NCBI RefSeq assembly: GCF_963664135.1
Contig: NZ_OY760905.1
Coordinates: 682,001-746,000, forward strand
Length of the DNA: 64,000 nucleotides
Direction of reading: 5' to 3'
DNA from: an uncultured Acetobacterium sp.
GTDB taxonomy: Bacteria; Bacillota; Clostridia; Eubacteriales; Eubacteriaceae
Position numbers and translations under genes: made by a program. Every line of letters starts with the position of its first letter. Positions within the stretch are counted from its first letter, which is position 1. The notes beneath the pieces were generated by a model that worked only from the letters and a program-made list of their open reading frames with translations, was not told the DNA's origin and searched no databases. Shown in pieces: positions 40,757 to 49,621 of the stretch.

Positions 40757-43129
40757 TTAAGATATTTCGAGCACGGACGGTTTCTTATAAAACGCCAGGA
40801 TAATCAATGCTAACGTTGATGCGATGGCTACCGTCATATACACCTGCTTGAAGCCATTGTTCAGCGTTCTCTGGAATTCATCTTCAATTGCTGTACTGCG
40901 GCTGTCAATCGCCGCCAAATAATCATTTTTTGCGGTTTCAAAGGCTCCCGGTACGGCATTTTTCATGATTGTCATCTGATTAACCATATTGGTTAACTGA
41001 TTTTTTACATCTGCCATTGAATCAATGGCCACCTGCATCTCGGCCTGACTTGCCCGGGCTGAATCGACCTGATCTGACAAAGTTGCAATGGCACTTTCCA
41101 GTGCCCCGATCTTCACATCCAGATCATCAATACTTTTGACATCACTGAGCTCATCCAGAACTGATTGGGGCAGCTGGCTTCGAACGCTTTCCGGAATCAA
41201 ACTGACAACATCCACGGTGCCAGCACCCATGGCTGAGGAAACTGATGCCGGAGGCCCCGTTACGCCGGCTGGCATCCCGGTTGCCGGTGTCGCGGTTGCC
41301 ATTTGTGCCGCTGCCGCCGCCATCATATCCGCCATCGTCACCCGTAAACTTTCAAGCTGAGAAAGGGCTTCTTGCTGTGAAGCAATGGCCGATTCCATGC
41401 CGGCAATGCCCTCACCAATGCCATCATAGGCCGCTCGGAGTTCAGCGATGCTACCATCCAATTGGGCTATTCCGGTATTCAATCCATTGATGCCGCTATC
41501 AATGCCGCTATTGATCTCGGCGATGGGCTCCGACGTCATAATTGCAAACATCCGCTGCGCGAATGTTTTGCTGTTTTCTGTGATGGTCGTCACGTCTGAC
41601 TCCTTCATTAGCGCCACCAGATCCTCAGGCACCTCATTGCCACTGTCTGCATTCATATTGATTTCAATGGTCTTATTGGCAGTTAAATCCGGGAAGGTGA
41701 CGTTCGCCAGTTTATCACCAATGGCTTCATTCCCTTTTAACTGATTGAATTCATCGGTCAGCTCCTGGGCATATGGCAGGGTCGGGACATTTACTTCAGT
41801 TGGCAGCAGATTCATGACATTGGTCTGCACCGATAGACCGGCGTGGGCAATAAAACCAACCATAATCGCCGGTGCCACCGCCGTTCCGATGGATCGGATC
41901 AGCGAGACGGTTGCCAGAGCTGAATTAGACTCCTCGACTTTGGTATTGTCCAGCATCATATAATTGATCGGGGTGCCCATGGTAAAGCCAATCCCCAGCC
42001 CCATTAAAATCAAACTGATCACTACTGTCAGAGTACTGGGATAATTCGTCGTCACAAAAATCAGAAAAAGCGAACCGACGACAGACACCAGAAAACCAAA
42101 TCCGAGGGTAATTTTTACGCCGAACTTATCGATGAGCTTACCGGAAAACGGTGCTCCGACACCAGCAAAAAGACCCAATATAATGACATAATAGCCGCCT
42201 TTTCCAGTTGCTATTTTCATGGCATTCTCACAGAACTGGGGCACAAAAATCATCCCCATAATGACCACCCCGGTAATAAATGACAAAACCAGGGTGATTA
42301 AGATATTTCTGTTTTTAAAATAGGATAAATTAATAACTGGATCTTCGGCCTTTTTCTCAACCAGAATAAAAACCGGAAGCATCAGCGTGAAAAAGATCAG
42401 GAAAGGATAGACTGAGGTACTCAGAAAGGTATTGGTAAAGTCAAAAAAGTCAATGTTCTTCAACCCATAGAGGACACAAAGCACCATAATGGTTACAATG
42501 GTGATGCCGCCAATATCGATTTTTTTAACATTTTCTACTCGGGTATTGGGCAGACAAATCAGTCCTGCCACCAAAATAAAAATGGTGACCGGGACATTGA
42601 TATAAAAAATGTACTGCCAATTGGCTGTTCCAGCCAGATCGAGAATGGCACTGCCGGCTGAAGCGCCAAAAATATTGGCAATCCCGTAGACACCGCCGAC
42701 TAAGCCAAGCGCCATTCCCCGCTTTTCTTTGGGAAAGGTTGTCCCAAACTCAGCGGTTGCCACTGGCACGATGCCACCACCGCCAATCGCCTGAACCGCT
42801 CTGGCCACCAATAGCATTGGAAAACTTTCAAAATTCTGTGACAAACCACAAAATAATGAACCCAATCCAAAAAGAAAGATACTCAACAGATAAATGTATT
42901 TTCTACCGAAGCGATCGGCCAATTTTCCCATTACCGGAATACTGGCGGCATAAGCAAGGGTATACATGGTAATCATCCAAATTCCGGTTTTATCATCCAC
43001 CAATAAATTGGTTTGAATTACGGTTCTCGCCGGTGTAACAATACCGGTATCCAGCGCTCCCATAAAAATTCCCAGGAGATATACCGCCATGATCAGGCCA
43101 TAGTTGAATTTTTTATTTTGATTAGTCAT
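40757..43129 (-). CDS. DHA2-type MFS exporter with large extracytoplasmic insertion
   Basis: Membrane exporter of 790 residues; normal EmrB/QacA-type proteins have about 480-510. Residues 1-430 hold 13 helices with the A-motif GKLADRFGRKYIYLL and the antiporter region ARAVQAIGGGGIVPVATAEF. After helix 13 comes a loop of about 325 residues (about 435-760) that is rich in Ala, Ser, Met and Gln, contains two predicted coiled coils and a Pro/Ala-rich turn (ATPATGMPAGVTGPPASV), and is followed by a last helix (VYMTVAIASTLALIILAFY). QacA also has its longest outer loop here. AAGGACGG precedes the ATG. It follows a MarR gene (24 bases) with a large operator, so it is inducible. Confidence 0.88.
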   Translation of the reverse strand: MTNQNKKFNYGLIMAVYLLGIFMGALDTGIVTPARTVIQTNLLVDDKTGIWMITMYTLAYAASIPVMGKLADRFGRKYIYLLSIFLFGLGSLFCGLSQNFESFPMLLVARAVQAIGGGGIVPVATAEFGTTFPKEKRGMALGLVGGVYGIANIFGASAGSAILDLAGTANWQYIFYINVPVTIFILVAGLICLPNTRVENVKKIDIGGITIVTIMVLCVLYGLKNIDFFDFTNTFLSTSVYPFLIFFTLMLPVFILVEKKAEDPVINLSYFKNRNILITLVLSFITGVVIMGMIFVPQFCENAMKIATGKGGYYVIILGLFAGVGAPFSGKLIDKFGVKITLGFGFLVSVVGSLFLIFVTTNYPSTLTVVISLILMGLGIGFTMGTPINYMMLDNTKVEESNSALATVSLIRSIGTAVAPAIMVGFIAHAGLSVQTNVMNLLPTEVNVPTLPYAQELTDEFNQLKGNEAIGDKLANVTFPDLTANKTIEINMNADSGNEVPEDLVALMKESDVTTITENSKTFAQRMFAIMTSEPIAEINSGIDSGINGLNTGIAQLDGSIAELRAAYDGIGEGIAGMESAIASQQEALSQLESLRVTMADMMAAAAAQMATATPATGMPAGVTGPPASVSSAMGAGTVDVVSLIPESVRSQLPQSVLDELSDVKSIDDLDVKIGALESAIATLSDQVDSARASQAEMQVAIDSMADVKNQLTNMVNQMTIMKNAVPGAFETAKNDYLAAIDSRSTAIEDEFQRTLNNGFKQVYMTVAIASTLALIILAFYKKPSVLEIS

Positions 43130-43152
43130 TTCATTTGCCGTCCTTTCGATTT

Positions 43153-43593
43153 TTATTGGTTGAGCTCACTATTTTTTTCATTGAGCTTGGCCACATTGTC
43201 AGCAATAATATTCGTAATCCGTTCATATTGTCTGATGTCTTCGGCACTGAGTCCTTCAAAAAAATACTGATTCCATTCGGTCAACGCCTTTCCCATTTCC
43301 CCCAAAATGCTTTGTCCATCCGGAGCAATCGAGATGAGATTTTCCCGTTTGTTTTCGGGATTCTGATGGCGTTCAATCAGGCCTTTTTCCTCCAGCTTTC
43401 GCAGCGTTTTGGCAATTGCTCCTTTATCCAGCATAAAATGCTGGGCAATGGCTTCTTGATTCACGCCATTGTTTGAGGCCAAATACATCAGGATCACCTG
43501 TTCAGGAAATCCCACCCCAAAATCACGCAAACGGTGTTCGCAAAACACCTTACTATGACGTACTATAATTGAAAGATTGTTCATCAACATCAT
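43153..43593 (-). CDS. MarR family regulator of the long MFS exporter
   Basis: Winged-helix regulator of about 146 residues. VILMYLASNNGVNQEAIAQHFMLDKGAIAKTLRKLEEKGLI covers helices 2-4 and RHQNPENKRENLISIAPDG the wing. The ATG at 43593 lies too close to the GAGGTGA site; 43590 or 43584 are better starts by spacing. First gene of a two-gene operon with the MFS exporter. The 39-bp inverted repeat overlapping its -10 box is the likely autoregulatory site. Confidence 0.9.
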   Translation of the reverse strand: MMLMNNLSIIVRHSKVFCEHRLRDFGVGFPEQVILMYLASNNGVNQEAIAQHFMLDKGAIAKTLRKLEEKGLIERHQNPENKRENLISIAPDGQSILGEMGKALTEWNQYFFEGLSAEDIRQYERITNIIADNVAKLNEKNSELNQ

Positions 43594-43611
43594 TCACCTC
43601 AAATTTAAAAT

Positions 43612-43650
43612 AGATAGTTGTCGTTACAATTGTTGTAACGACAACTATCT
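43612..43650. promoter_or_regulatory. 39-bp perfect inverted repeat, MarR operator
   Basis: Two 18-bp arms (AGATAGTTGTCGTTACAA and its exact reverse complement) around TTG. Each arm contains a 14-bp near-palindrome of its own (GTTGTCGTTACAAT at 43617-43630, GTTGTAACGACAAC at 43632-43645), so two dimers could bind side by side. Confidence 0.8.
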
Positions 43651-43675
43651 TAGCATGATTTATTTTGATTGTCAA
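43647..43675 (-). promoter_or_regulatory. Promoter of the marR-MFS operon
   Basis: On the minus strand TTGACA (43670-43675), 17-base spacer, TAAGAT (43647-43652). The -10 box overlaps the edge of the 39-bp operator. Confidence 0.8.
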
Positions 43676-43677
43676 TT

Positions 43678-43716
43678 AAAAACACTTCCCATTTGCTTTG
43701 CAATTCAGGAAGTGTT
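43678..43716 (-). terminator. Terminator of the zinc-ribbon membrane protein gene
   Basis: AACACTTCC pairs with GGAAGTGTT; TTTTTAATTG follows on the minus strand and runs into the -35 box of the marR promoter. The arm and tail GGAAGTGTTTTTAATTG are shared with the hairpin at 40585. Confidence 0.8.
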
Positions 43717-43816
43717 TAACGATCGAACGATAAAATTGTACTTTCTTATTCCATTAAGATGGCTGATTGTACCCGAACCTAACAAATATGTTAGCCGATC
43801 AATCTGTATTTCATTT

Positions 43817-44479
43817 TTATTTAAACAGCAGATTGTTGCAATTTTCGCATCGCTCGTTTGAAATCGGATTTTCTGTCAGACATACATTACAGTAGATTAT
43901 CTGATCTTTAGATTTATCATATTTTTCATAGGTCGCCAAGCCTACATAATATCGCACCCGGTCTCCGATATTATAATAGTCATACATTTCTCTGCGATTC
44001 TGATAAATCATTGGATGCTTTTGACCATCGCTTTTTTCAATCATAAGTACATAATCGGTATCAATATGATCTGACTCTTCTTCGGCTGTTTCTTTCTGAT
44101 ATTTCTCGGTAATTACACCTTCCCAGATCTGATTTCTCCGGTTCTTTATGAAAATCATATTGATAACCACCATCAACATACCCAAAACTAAACCAATAAT
44201 TAGCCCACCGACAAGGGACATCGTTTTCAAAAACAATCCCGCAATGAGAAAGCCAAGTGGAAACACCAGCACCAAAGCCCAGACGTATCCGATGAACGAT
44301 TTGTTTTTCTTTTTAACCACAGCAACGATCTCAGGGTTCTGATAACACGTTGACCAACCGACAAGACTTGTCTTACCTTCTGATGGAGATATTAACGTTT
44401 CATTTTTTAACGTGGCCGCGCATTGACTGCAAAACTCTGAATTCTCAGTTATTTGTGTACCGCATTTTTTACATATCAT
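43817..44479 (-). CDS. Membrane protein flanked by two zinc ribbons
   Basis: Protein of 220 residues. An N-terminal zinc ribbon (MICKKCGTQITENSEFCSQC), two adjacent membrane helices (about 67-112), a DUF3592-like cytoplasmic or outer segment (EGVITEKYQKETAEEE to VRYYVGLATYEKY), and a second zinc ribbon at the C-terminus (YCNVCLTENPISNERCENC). Both ribbons have CxxC...CxxC spacing. Function unknown; such zinc_ribbon_2 proteins are common in Clostridia. GGAGAG precedes ATG 44479. Confidence 0.7.
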   Translation of the reverse strand: MICKKCGTQITENSEFCSQCAATLKNETLISPSEGKTSLVGWSTCYQNPEIVAVVKKKNKSFIGYVWALVLVFPLGFLIAGLFLKTMSLVGGLIIGLVLGMLMVVINMIFIKNRRNQIWEGVITEKYQKETAEEESDHIDTDYVLMIEKSDGQKHPMIYQNRREMYDYYNIGDRVRYYVGLATYEKYDKSKDQIIYCNVCLTENPISNERCENCNNLLFK

Positions 44480-44773
44480 AGGGGTCTCTCCTTTTTGTGA
44501 ATCACATAAAAACAGGCATTTCAGTTTTTCGTGTACTTAAAGCGTTTTCTATGACATTCGATCGCGTTGTTAACTATGTAATAACCACAGACTATTTTTA
44601 CTTTTTATACAGTGAAACAATAACGTACTTCATTAATTATATCATTAGTATTTTACTTAATCCAGAAAACATCAAAAAAACACTAAAGAATTTGAAGATT
44701 ATCGAAAACAGTATTCCCTCATCTTGTGCTTTCGTTTTAGAAAAAGGAATCAATACAACAAATTAGTTTTTTC

Positions 44774-44838
44774 AAAAAAACACTCCTCAAACAGATGACG
44801 ATTTGTATGAAAATCGTTCATCCGTAAAAGGAGCATTT
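44774..44838 (-). terminator. Terminator of the corrinoid methyltransferase gene
   Basis: GATGACGATTT pairs with AAAATCGTTCATC, with an outer ACTCCT/AGGAG stem and a T-run on the minus strand. Confidence 0.7.
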
Positions 44839-44848
44839 TTGCTATTTT

Positions 44849-45931
44849 TTAATTACTATAAAAGATGCGGGATTGTTTATAAAGCTCTTCCCGAAAAGCT
44901 GGTGTCACCAGTCCGCCCAATACGGCATAGACGCTGATAAATGACGATTTTCCGGGGACACAGACTTTTTCTGCGAATTGTCGGGCAATTTCACGCTGAT
45001 CTTCTTCGCTGGTTGTTTCCGGATCAAAGCTCTCTGGTATCAGTCCCAGGCAGATTTTATCGCCATAGGTTTCAAAAATCTTGATCGTATCGTTCATGTT
45101 CTGAGGACTCCATGAGTCCCAGCCGGCATCCAGAATACATTGAATTCGGGACTCAATGTGACCACAACTGTGGAGATCTGCCCAGAGGCCTTTTGAATGA
45201 ATATGATCGGTGAGTTTTCTCATATAGGGTACAATCATTTCCTGGGCGGTTGCTTCAGAGAAGAAAGGCGACCGTTGCGAACCCCAGTCATCATGGATGG
45301 TAAACCCGTCAATGTAATCAAAATGCTCAACGAATTTATCCACGATGCGGCAAGCCAAATCAGTGGTTGCTTCAAAAATTTCTTTAACAGCATCGGTTTG
45401 ATCTTCATCAATCAGGGCTTCAGCAGCTCCTTCAAATCCCATAAAAGAAATCAATCGTTCAAACCACCATCCGTTAATTTGCCAAGCCAGAATAAAGGCA
45501 TTGCCATTTAAAAAAGTTCCATTATTTGCTTTTGCGCTTCCTTCCCAGTCCCAACTGTCAATATCTGGGAATTTGATCACTTCTTTCCAGTCATTGGCAT
45601 CCTCTAAAATGTGGTTACCGGGTCTGACCATCGAACCCTGAGCGTCGGGTACATATTCCCAGGGAATGCCGAACATATCGATCCCATCTTGAGGGGGCAA
45701 CATATTCGCTTCAAAAACAAAGGCTCTGGCAATATTATCTGGAACAACTGCAGGACAGAATAAACCGGACTCATTTCCCAGACTTTCCCAAACCGGTTCT
45801 TTTTTCATGGTTAGTGAATAATTCTCTTTCATGGTCACAGGTGAATCAAAAATCGGATCGGTAGTACCAAAAAAATTTGGAATTTCCCCTACAACCTGCA
45901 GTTCTTTGGAATCAAATGGTATTTTATTCAT
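44849..45931 (-). CDS. UroD/MtaA-family corrinoid methyltransferase
   Basis: Cytosolic zinc enzyme of 360 residues in the uroporphyrinogen decarboxylase-like methyltransferase family. Acetogens use such proteins to move methyl groups between O- or N-methylated substrates, corrinoid proteins and tetrahydrofolate. The zinc motif HxC is seen in WADLHSCGHIESRI (about residues 253-255), with a possible third ligand in EKVCVPGKSS near the C-terminus. No UroD catalytic arginine pair is evident at the N-terminus. No corrinoid-binding protein or second methyltransferase is adjacent, so the partner must be elsewhere. GGAGGC precedes ATG 45931. A 34-bp palindrome stands about 255 bases upstream. Confidence 0.83.
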   Translation of the reverse strand: MNKIPFDSKELQVVGEIPNFFGTTDPIFDSPVTMKENYSLTMKKEPVWESLGNESGLFCPAVVPDNIARAFVFEANMLPPQDGIDMFGIPWEYVPDAQGSMVRPGNHILEDANDWKEVIKFPDIDSWDWEGSAKANNGTFLNGNAFILAWQINGWWFERLISFMGFEGAAEALIDEDQTDAVKEIFEATTDLACRIVDKFVEHFDYIDGFTIHDDWGSQRSPFFSEATAQEMIVPYMRKLTDHIHSKGLWADLHSCGHIESRIQCILDAGWDSWSPQNMNDTIKIFETYGDKICLGLIPESFDPETTSEEDQREIARQFAEKVCVPGKSSFISVYAVLGGLVTPAFREELYKQSRIFYSN

Positions 45932-46346
45932 TATTATTCTGCCTCCAACTATAATTATTTAGTTTTGTAGTTTTATACATTTGAACATCCTTCTTAGCTG
46001 ACATCGGTGATCAGGTTTTAGGCCGACACTTTTTGTCTGAATGGAATCAAAGATGTTTCTGTTTTTTTGTGCGAACGCCGTATTAGCAATCGTTTTCAAG
46101 TGATGCAAGTAAACATGCTAGTTATCAGAACGGATGTGAAGCTGATCAATTCGCCACGATCCATTTTCAAATTAAATGCATTTAATATAATATAAACTTA
46201 ACAGGTTAAATTTATATTATTGTAATATTTTACGATTTCAAAGTCAATGTTTTTTTCCCTTATATTCTCTTTTTTGCGTTTTTTCTATTATAAATTAAAT
46301 ATTATTGATAGATATGTTGAGATTCACTATAATTTTAATTGCAATT
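45932..46346. other. Long leader/promoter region upstream of the methyltransferase
   Basis: No gene was found in these 415 bases. It holds the palindrome at 46187-46220 and AT-rich DNA that may contain a -10 box next to it. The intervening leader of about 200 bases is unexplained. Confidence 0.4.
46187..46220. promoter_or_regulatory. 34-bp palindrome, probable regulator site
   Basis: ATAATATAAACTTAAC and GTTAAATTTATATTAT are 16-bp arms with one mismatch around AG. The core TTAAC-AG-GTTAA resembles a dimeric repressor or activator half-site pair. Nearest downstream gene on the minus strand is the corrinoid methyltransferase. Confidence 0.55.
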
Positions 46347-46387
46347 AAAAAAGCAAACGTGCGAGTGATACCCCGTTTGCTTTTTTT
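46347..46387. terminator. Bidirectional terminator downstream of the small gene at 46452
   Basis: AAAAAAGCAAACG pairs with CGTTTGCTTTTTTT. Confidence 0.85.
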
Positions 46388-46451
46388 ATTTCATTAATAC
46401 CCAACACTGATCATCTGTTTTGATAACCATGATCTCATCATTGTTTTGATA

Positions 46452-46688
46452 TTATCGCATCATATTACGCAGTGTCAATTCTTTTAAGACCTCCCCAACT
46501 TGCATTTGCTCAACTTTTACATTGGGATGATTATCGGCATAGTAATAATCCTTAATTGGACAATAATCATCCGGACCGATTTTTCTTTTGCGAACAACCT
46601 TTATGTAATCATTCACGGTCACAATGCCAGCTTCGATGTCTTCATTAATTTCCTGGATTAGATTTTCGTATTCCAAAATAAAAGACAT
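46452..46688 (-). CDS. Small hypothetical protein at the end of the ADPRH operon
   Basis: Protein of 78 residues with no recognised motif, acidic N-terminal half (ENLIQEINEDIEAGIVTVND) and basic middle (VVRKRKIGPDDYCPIKDYYY). A strong GAGGTGGTGAG site precedes ATG 46688. It lies 66 bases downstream of the ADP-ribosylglycohydrolase-GNAT gene on the same strand and before a terminator, so it is probably the last gene of that operon. Confidence 0.6.
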   Translation of the reverse strand: MSFILEYENLIQEINEDIEAGIVTVNDYIKVVRKRKIGPDDYCPIKDYYYADNHPNVKVEQMQVGEVLKELTLRNMMR

Positions 46689-46754
46689 TTTCTCACCACC
46701 TCGATTAATTCAATACTTTTTCCACTGGGATTAGCCTCAGAACGATAAGCCAGG

Positions 46755-48083
46755 TTAAAAATACGCTGGCATCCGATCAATCGAAACCTTGAGCAGATTA
46801 TGCCAATCCAGCTCCCCACACCTGACCATACACGGACTTTTTCCGCTTTTCTGCAGTTCTTTTGGGAGCAATTTGAAGCCCAGTTTTTTGTAAAAATCCG
46901 GATTGATATCAGAGAAAAGAAAAATCAGCGCATCTTCGTCTTTTTCAATCTGTTTAATACAATTTTTCAACAGCATCGTTGCATAACCTTTACCAGTATG
47001 GGGTTTGGGAGTGAGCACCGAACCGATGCCGTAAATGGGTTTCCCCATAATTGCTTCCAAGTTCAAAACGATCAACGAACTGACGATTTTCCCCTCCAAA
47101 TCGATGACAAAACGTTTTCCAAAGTGGTCTTCTCTTGAGTTGTCCCGGACGTATTCTTCTAAGGTTCTGTTTTTCGACCACTCCTGATAACCATCCCTGA
47201 ATAGGAGTTCTCGCTCCTCAGGGTTTGCTTCTCTAATAAGGATTGTTCGAGGACCGGTTTTAAGATAGCTTTGCCATTCATCATAAATCTCGCGAAGATC
47301 CGCATCTAGATGAGACAGCGCTTTTTCTTCCAGTTCTTTTGGCATCTCATAATATGCCTCGGCAATGGCGCCGGTGATGGCAGCCAGAGTGTCGCTATCA
47401 CCACCTACCGAAATAGCTGTCCGGATGGCATCATCAAAAGAAGTCGATTCCAAAAAAGCCTGGATAGCCTGGGGCACCGTTTCCTGACAGGTTTCGTTAA
47501 ACTGGTAGGTGTCTCGGATCTCATCGATGGTAAAATCCAGTTGATAATAACAAGCATTGATCCGGTCCCGGATGGCATCTTTGCTTGCGCCATTTCGGGC
47601 CATGTAAATGGCCACCACAACAGCTTCAGCACCCTTTAGACCTTCAGGGTGATTATGGGTAACCCGGGTAATCACTTCTGATAGTATCCGCGCTTCGGCT
47701 TCGGATCTTGCGGCAAAGGCGGCTGGACTAATCCGCATGGCCGCACCATTGCCAAAGCTGTTATAGGGCTGGGGATCTTCGCTGAAAATCCAGCGCCCAA
47801 ACCGACCACCATAACCACAGTGAGGATAGTTCCGGCCGATTTCCGGCATGGTTTTAATTGTTAATGTTTCAACCCGCCGATAGTATTCTCGATTACTGAT
47901 GCCATTTTCCAACGGCAGACAGCCATATTTGCCGGCTTCCATAATCGCTTTGGCTACCGCCAGAGTCATAATACTGTCATCAGTAACCTCACAGGTCTCC
48001 ACAAACAGCTCAAAGTCTTTGCTTCGATGATTATTGAATTCAAAACGGGAACCGGCAATGTCCCCGATAATTGCACCAAGCAT
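46755..48083 (-). CDS. ADP-ribosylglycohydrolase fused to GNAT acetyltransferase
   Basis: Fusion of 442 residues. The N-terminal 270 residues are an ADP-ribosylglycohydrolase (DraG-like), with GAIIGDIAGSRFEF, the metal-binding EVTDDSIMTLAVAKAI and the C-terminal GGDSDTLAAITGAIAEAYY; these Asp/Thr residues hold two magnesium ions in DraG relatives that remove ADP-ribose from proteins or small molecules. The last 160 residues (from about 285) are a GNAT domain with GSVLTPKPHTGKGYATMLL as the acetyl-CoA loop and FYKKLGFKLL near the end. AAGGAGAG precedes ATG 48083; the upstream GNAT gene is only 15 bases away. Confidence 0.9.
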   Translation of the reverse strand: MLGAIIGDIAGSRFEFNNHRSKDFELFVETCEVTDDSIMTLAVAKAIMEAGKYGCLPLENGISNREYYRRVETLTIKTMPEIGRNYPHCGYGGRFGRWIFSEDPQPYNSFGNGAAMRISPAAFAARSEAEARILSEVITRVTHNHPEGLKGAEAVVVAIYMARNGASKDAIRDRINACYYQLDFTIDEIRDTYQFNETCQETVPQAIQAFLESTSFDDAIRTAISVGGDSDTLAAITGAIAEAYYEMPKELEEKALSHLDADLREIYDEWQSYLKTGPRTILIREANPEERELLFRDGYQEWSKNRTLEEYVRDNSREDHFGKRFVIDLEGKIVSSLIVLNLEAIMGKPIYGIGSVLTPKPHTGKGYATMLLKNCIKQIEKDEDALIFLFSDINPDFYKKLGFKLLPKELQKSGKSPCMVRCGELDWHNLLKVSIDRMPAYF

Positions 48084-48098
48084 AGCTCTCTCCTTTTC

Positions 48099-48701
48099 TT
48101 ATAAATGCATCATACAGTAACAGGTCAACTCCATCTCGTCTGAAGAATGGGATTCCATTAGTTGGAAGCCAAAGTGTTCGTAAATCGGAAGGTTATCTGG
48201 ATTGAAGGTCTCTAGAATGATGGGCTCTTTTTTCGTAGCGCATTCTTCAAGAACCGGGGTAATAAGTTTTCGAAAAATGCCGGTTCCTTTGGCAGACTTG
48301 TCGGTGGCGATCACGAGCAGATGATATACATCACCATCACAATAAGCGGTTTGCCAATTTTGAGGAATGATCTGCGACTGTTTGATCGCGCGTTCCTGGA
48401 TCACCTGCAGTTCTTTTTCTGTCACGATTTCAACAAGTTTCCGAGATGATTGCTGCATCACGTTGATGAGCCGGTCTTCCGGTAATTCCTTGGTGGAGTA
48501 GCCAATCAGCAGCCCTTTGCCACCTTCCAGGATCTGCACTGCATTTTCTTCCATAAACGCCTGGATCTGTCCTTCAAACTGTGCTTCAATCAACAGTTCG
48601 GCACGATCCAGCTCATGCAATTGAAAGATTACCCCGGGATCTTCCATAAACCGGTTTTTCATCAATTGGGCGCAGTTTTTTAATTCATGCTCATTTAACA
48701 T
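48099..48701 (-). CDS. GNAT family N-acetyltransferase
   Basis: Acetyltransferase-like protein of 200 residues. Core motif VIATDKSAKGTGIFRKLITPVL (motif A) and IYEHFGFQLMESHS (motif B); the N-terminal 100 residues are helical and less typical. It sits 15 bases ahead of the ADP-ribosylglycohydrolase-GNAT gene, so the two acetyltransferase domains are co-expressed. GGAGAGGG precedes ATG 48701. Substrate unknown. Confidence 0.82.
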   Translation of the reverse strand: MLNEHELKNCAQLMKNRFMEDPGVIFQLHELDRAELLIEAQFEGQIQAFMEENAVQILEGGKGLLIGYSTKELPEDRLINVMQQSSRKLVEIVTEKELQVIQERAIKQSQIIPQNWQTAYCDGDVYHLLVIATDKSAKGTGIFRKLITPVLEECATKKEPIILETFNPDNLPIYEHFGFQLMESHSSDEMELTCYCMMHL

Positions 48702-48877
48702 TTTCTTTCCCTCTCCATATTCCTCTTTAATTACAATTCTAATTGATTTTTTCGACTTTCACTGACAGGCAGTCCGTCATTATATAGCATCCTGATGATC
48801 AGAGAATTCTTGATTGAATACTTCCGTCTAGTAGCTACCACTTGTCTTCGTTTTGACCTTGATCACACGGTGATCGA

Positions 48878-49462
48878 TCAGCTGACTGACATAACTTCTT
48901 GGCTGGATTCCCAAAATGCGATGAAACTGTCCGCCATTCGCTGATGACCGGCAGGACTCTGATGAATCCCATCCAGATACAGATCTTTGTCATTCCAGTC
49001 GATGGATGCTCTGAAATCTAGGGTTGGGATCCGGGACGATACCATATAATCTCTTAACCACTGGCAGTAGGCTTCAATCATTACCGCCGATTTTTCAAAA
49101 TCGACCATCTCACCACCTTCTTTAAAGACCACCGGCAAATGAATCGGTGGAGGGATAGCGACAAAAACCTTAATATCATTAGCTTTGGACTGGTCAGCCA
49201 TTGTACTCATATTTTGAGCGGCCCGCTCCCAGTTGCGGCTAAAAAAGATATCATTGTAGCCGCCCATCAGGATCACTCCATCGGGTTTTGCATCCAACAC
49301 CTGTTTCTGGATCCGTTCCAGCATACCCGCGGTGGTATCCCCGCTGACACCGCGATTGACCATCTGAATTTTAGTCTTTTTTTCTGCAATCACATGCCAT
49401 TTTTCTTCCCGGGACACCTGGTAACCAAAGGTCAGACTGTCGCCAAAACATATTATTTTCAC
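48878..49462 (-). CDS. SGNH/GDSL-family hydrolase
   Basis: Esterase or deacylase of 194 residues. All four SGNH blocks are visible: Ser in IICFGDSLTFGYQ (residue about 8), Gly in VNRGVSGDTTAGM, Asn in LMGGYNDIFFSRNW, and Asp/His in LDGIHQSPAGHQRMADS. No signal peptide, so it acts in the cytosol. Start is GTG 49462 with AAGGAG six bases upstream. Monocistronic. Confidence 0.9.
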   Translation of the reverse strand: MKIICFGDSLTFGYQVSREEKWHVIAEKKTKIQMVNRGVSGDTTAGMLERIQKQVLDAKPDGVILMGGYNDIFFSRNWERAAQNMSTMADQSKANDIKVFVAIPPPIHLPVVFKEGGEMVDFEKSAVMIEAYCQWLRDYMVSSRIPTLDFRASIDWNDKDLYLDGIHQSPAGHQRMADSFIAFWESSQEVMSVS

Positions 49463-49547
49463 ACTTTTCTCCTTCCCAAAGCGGCTCCATATGTAGCTTT
49501 ATGAGCTTAACGTATAGTTTTAATTCTATCATAGCACAAACTTCCTG

Positions 49548-49591
49548 ACAATCACAAAGACCACCTCGCTAAAGGTGGCCTTTGTGATTGT
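49548..49591. terminator. Strong bidirectional terminator
   Basis: ACAATCACAAAG(A)CCACCT pairs with AGGTGG(C)CTTTGTGATTGT, just past the chemoreceptor stop. Confidence 0.85.
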
Positions 49592-49621
49592 AAAATTATC
49601 TTGTTTTTATACGAATGTTGG

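Noticed and set aside
42739-42972. Several open frames opposite the long MFS gene
   Set aside because: All are antisense shadows of a high-confidence membrane protein and lack ribosome binding sites.
44497-44766. 89-codon open frame upstream of the zinc-ribbon gene
   Set aside because: GTG start without ribosome binding site and no recognisable protein features; the DNA is AT-rich intergenic sequence.
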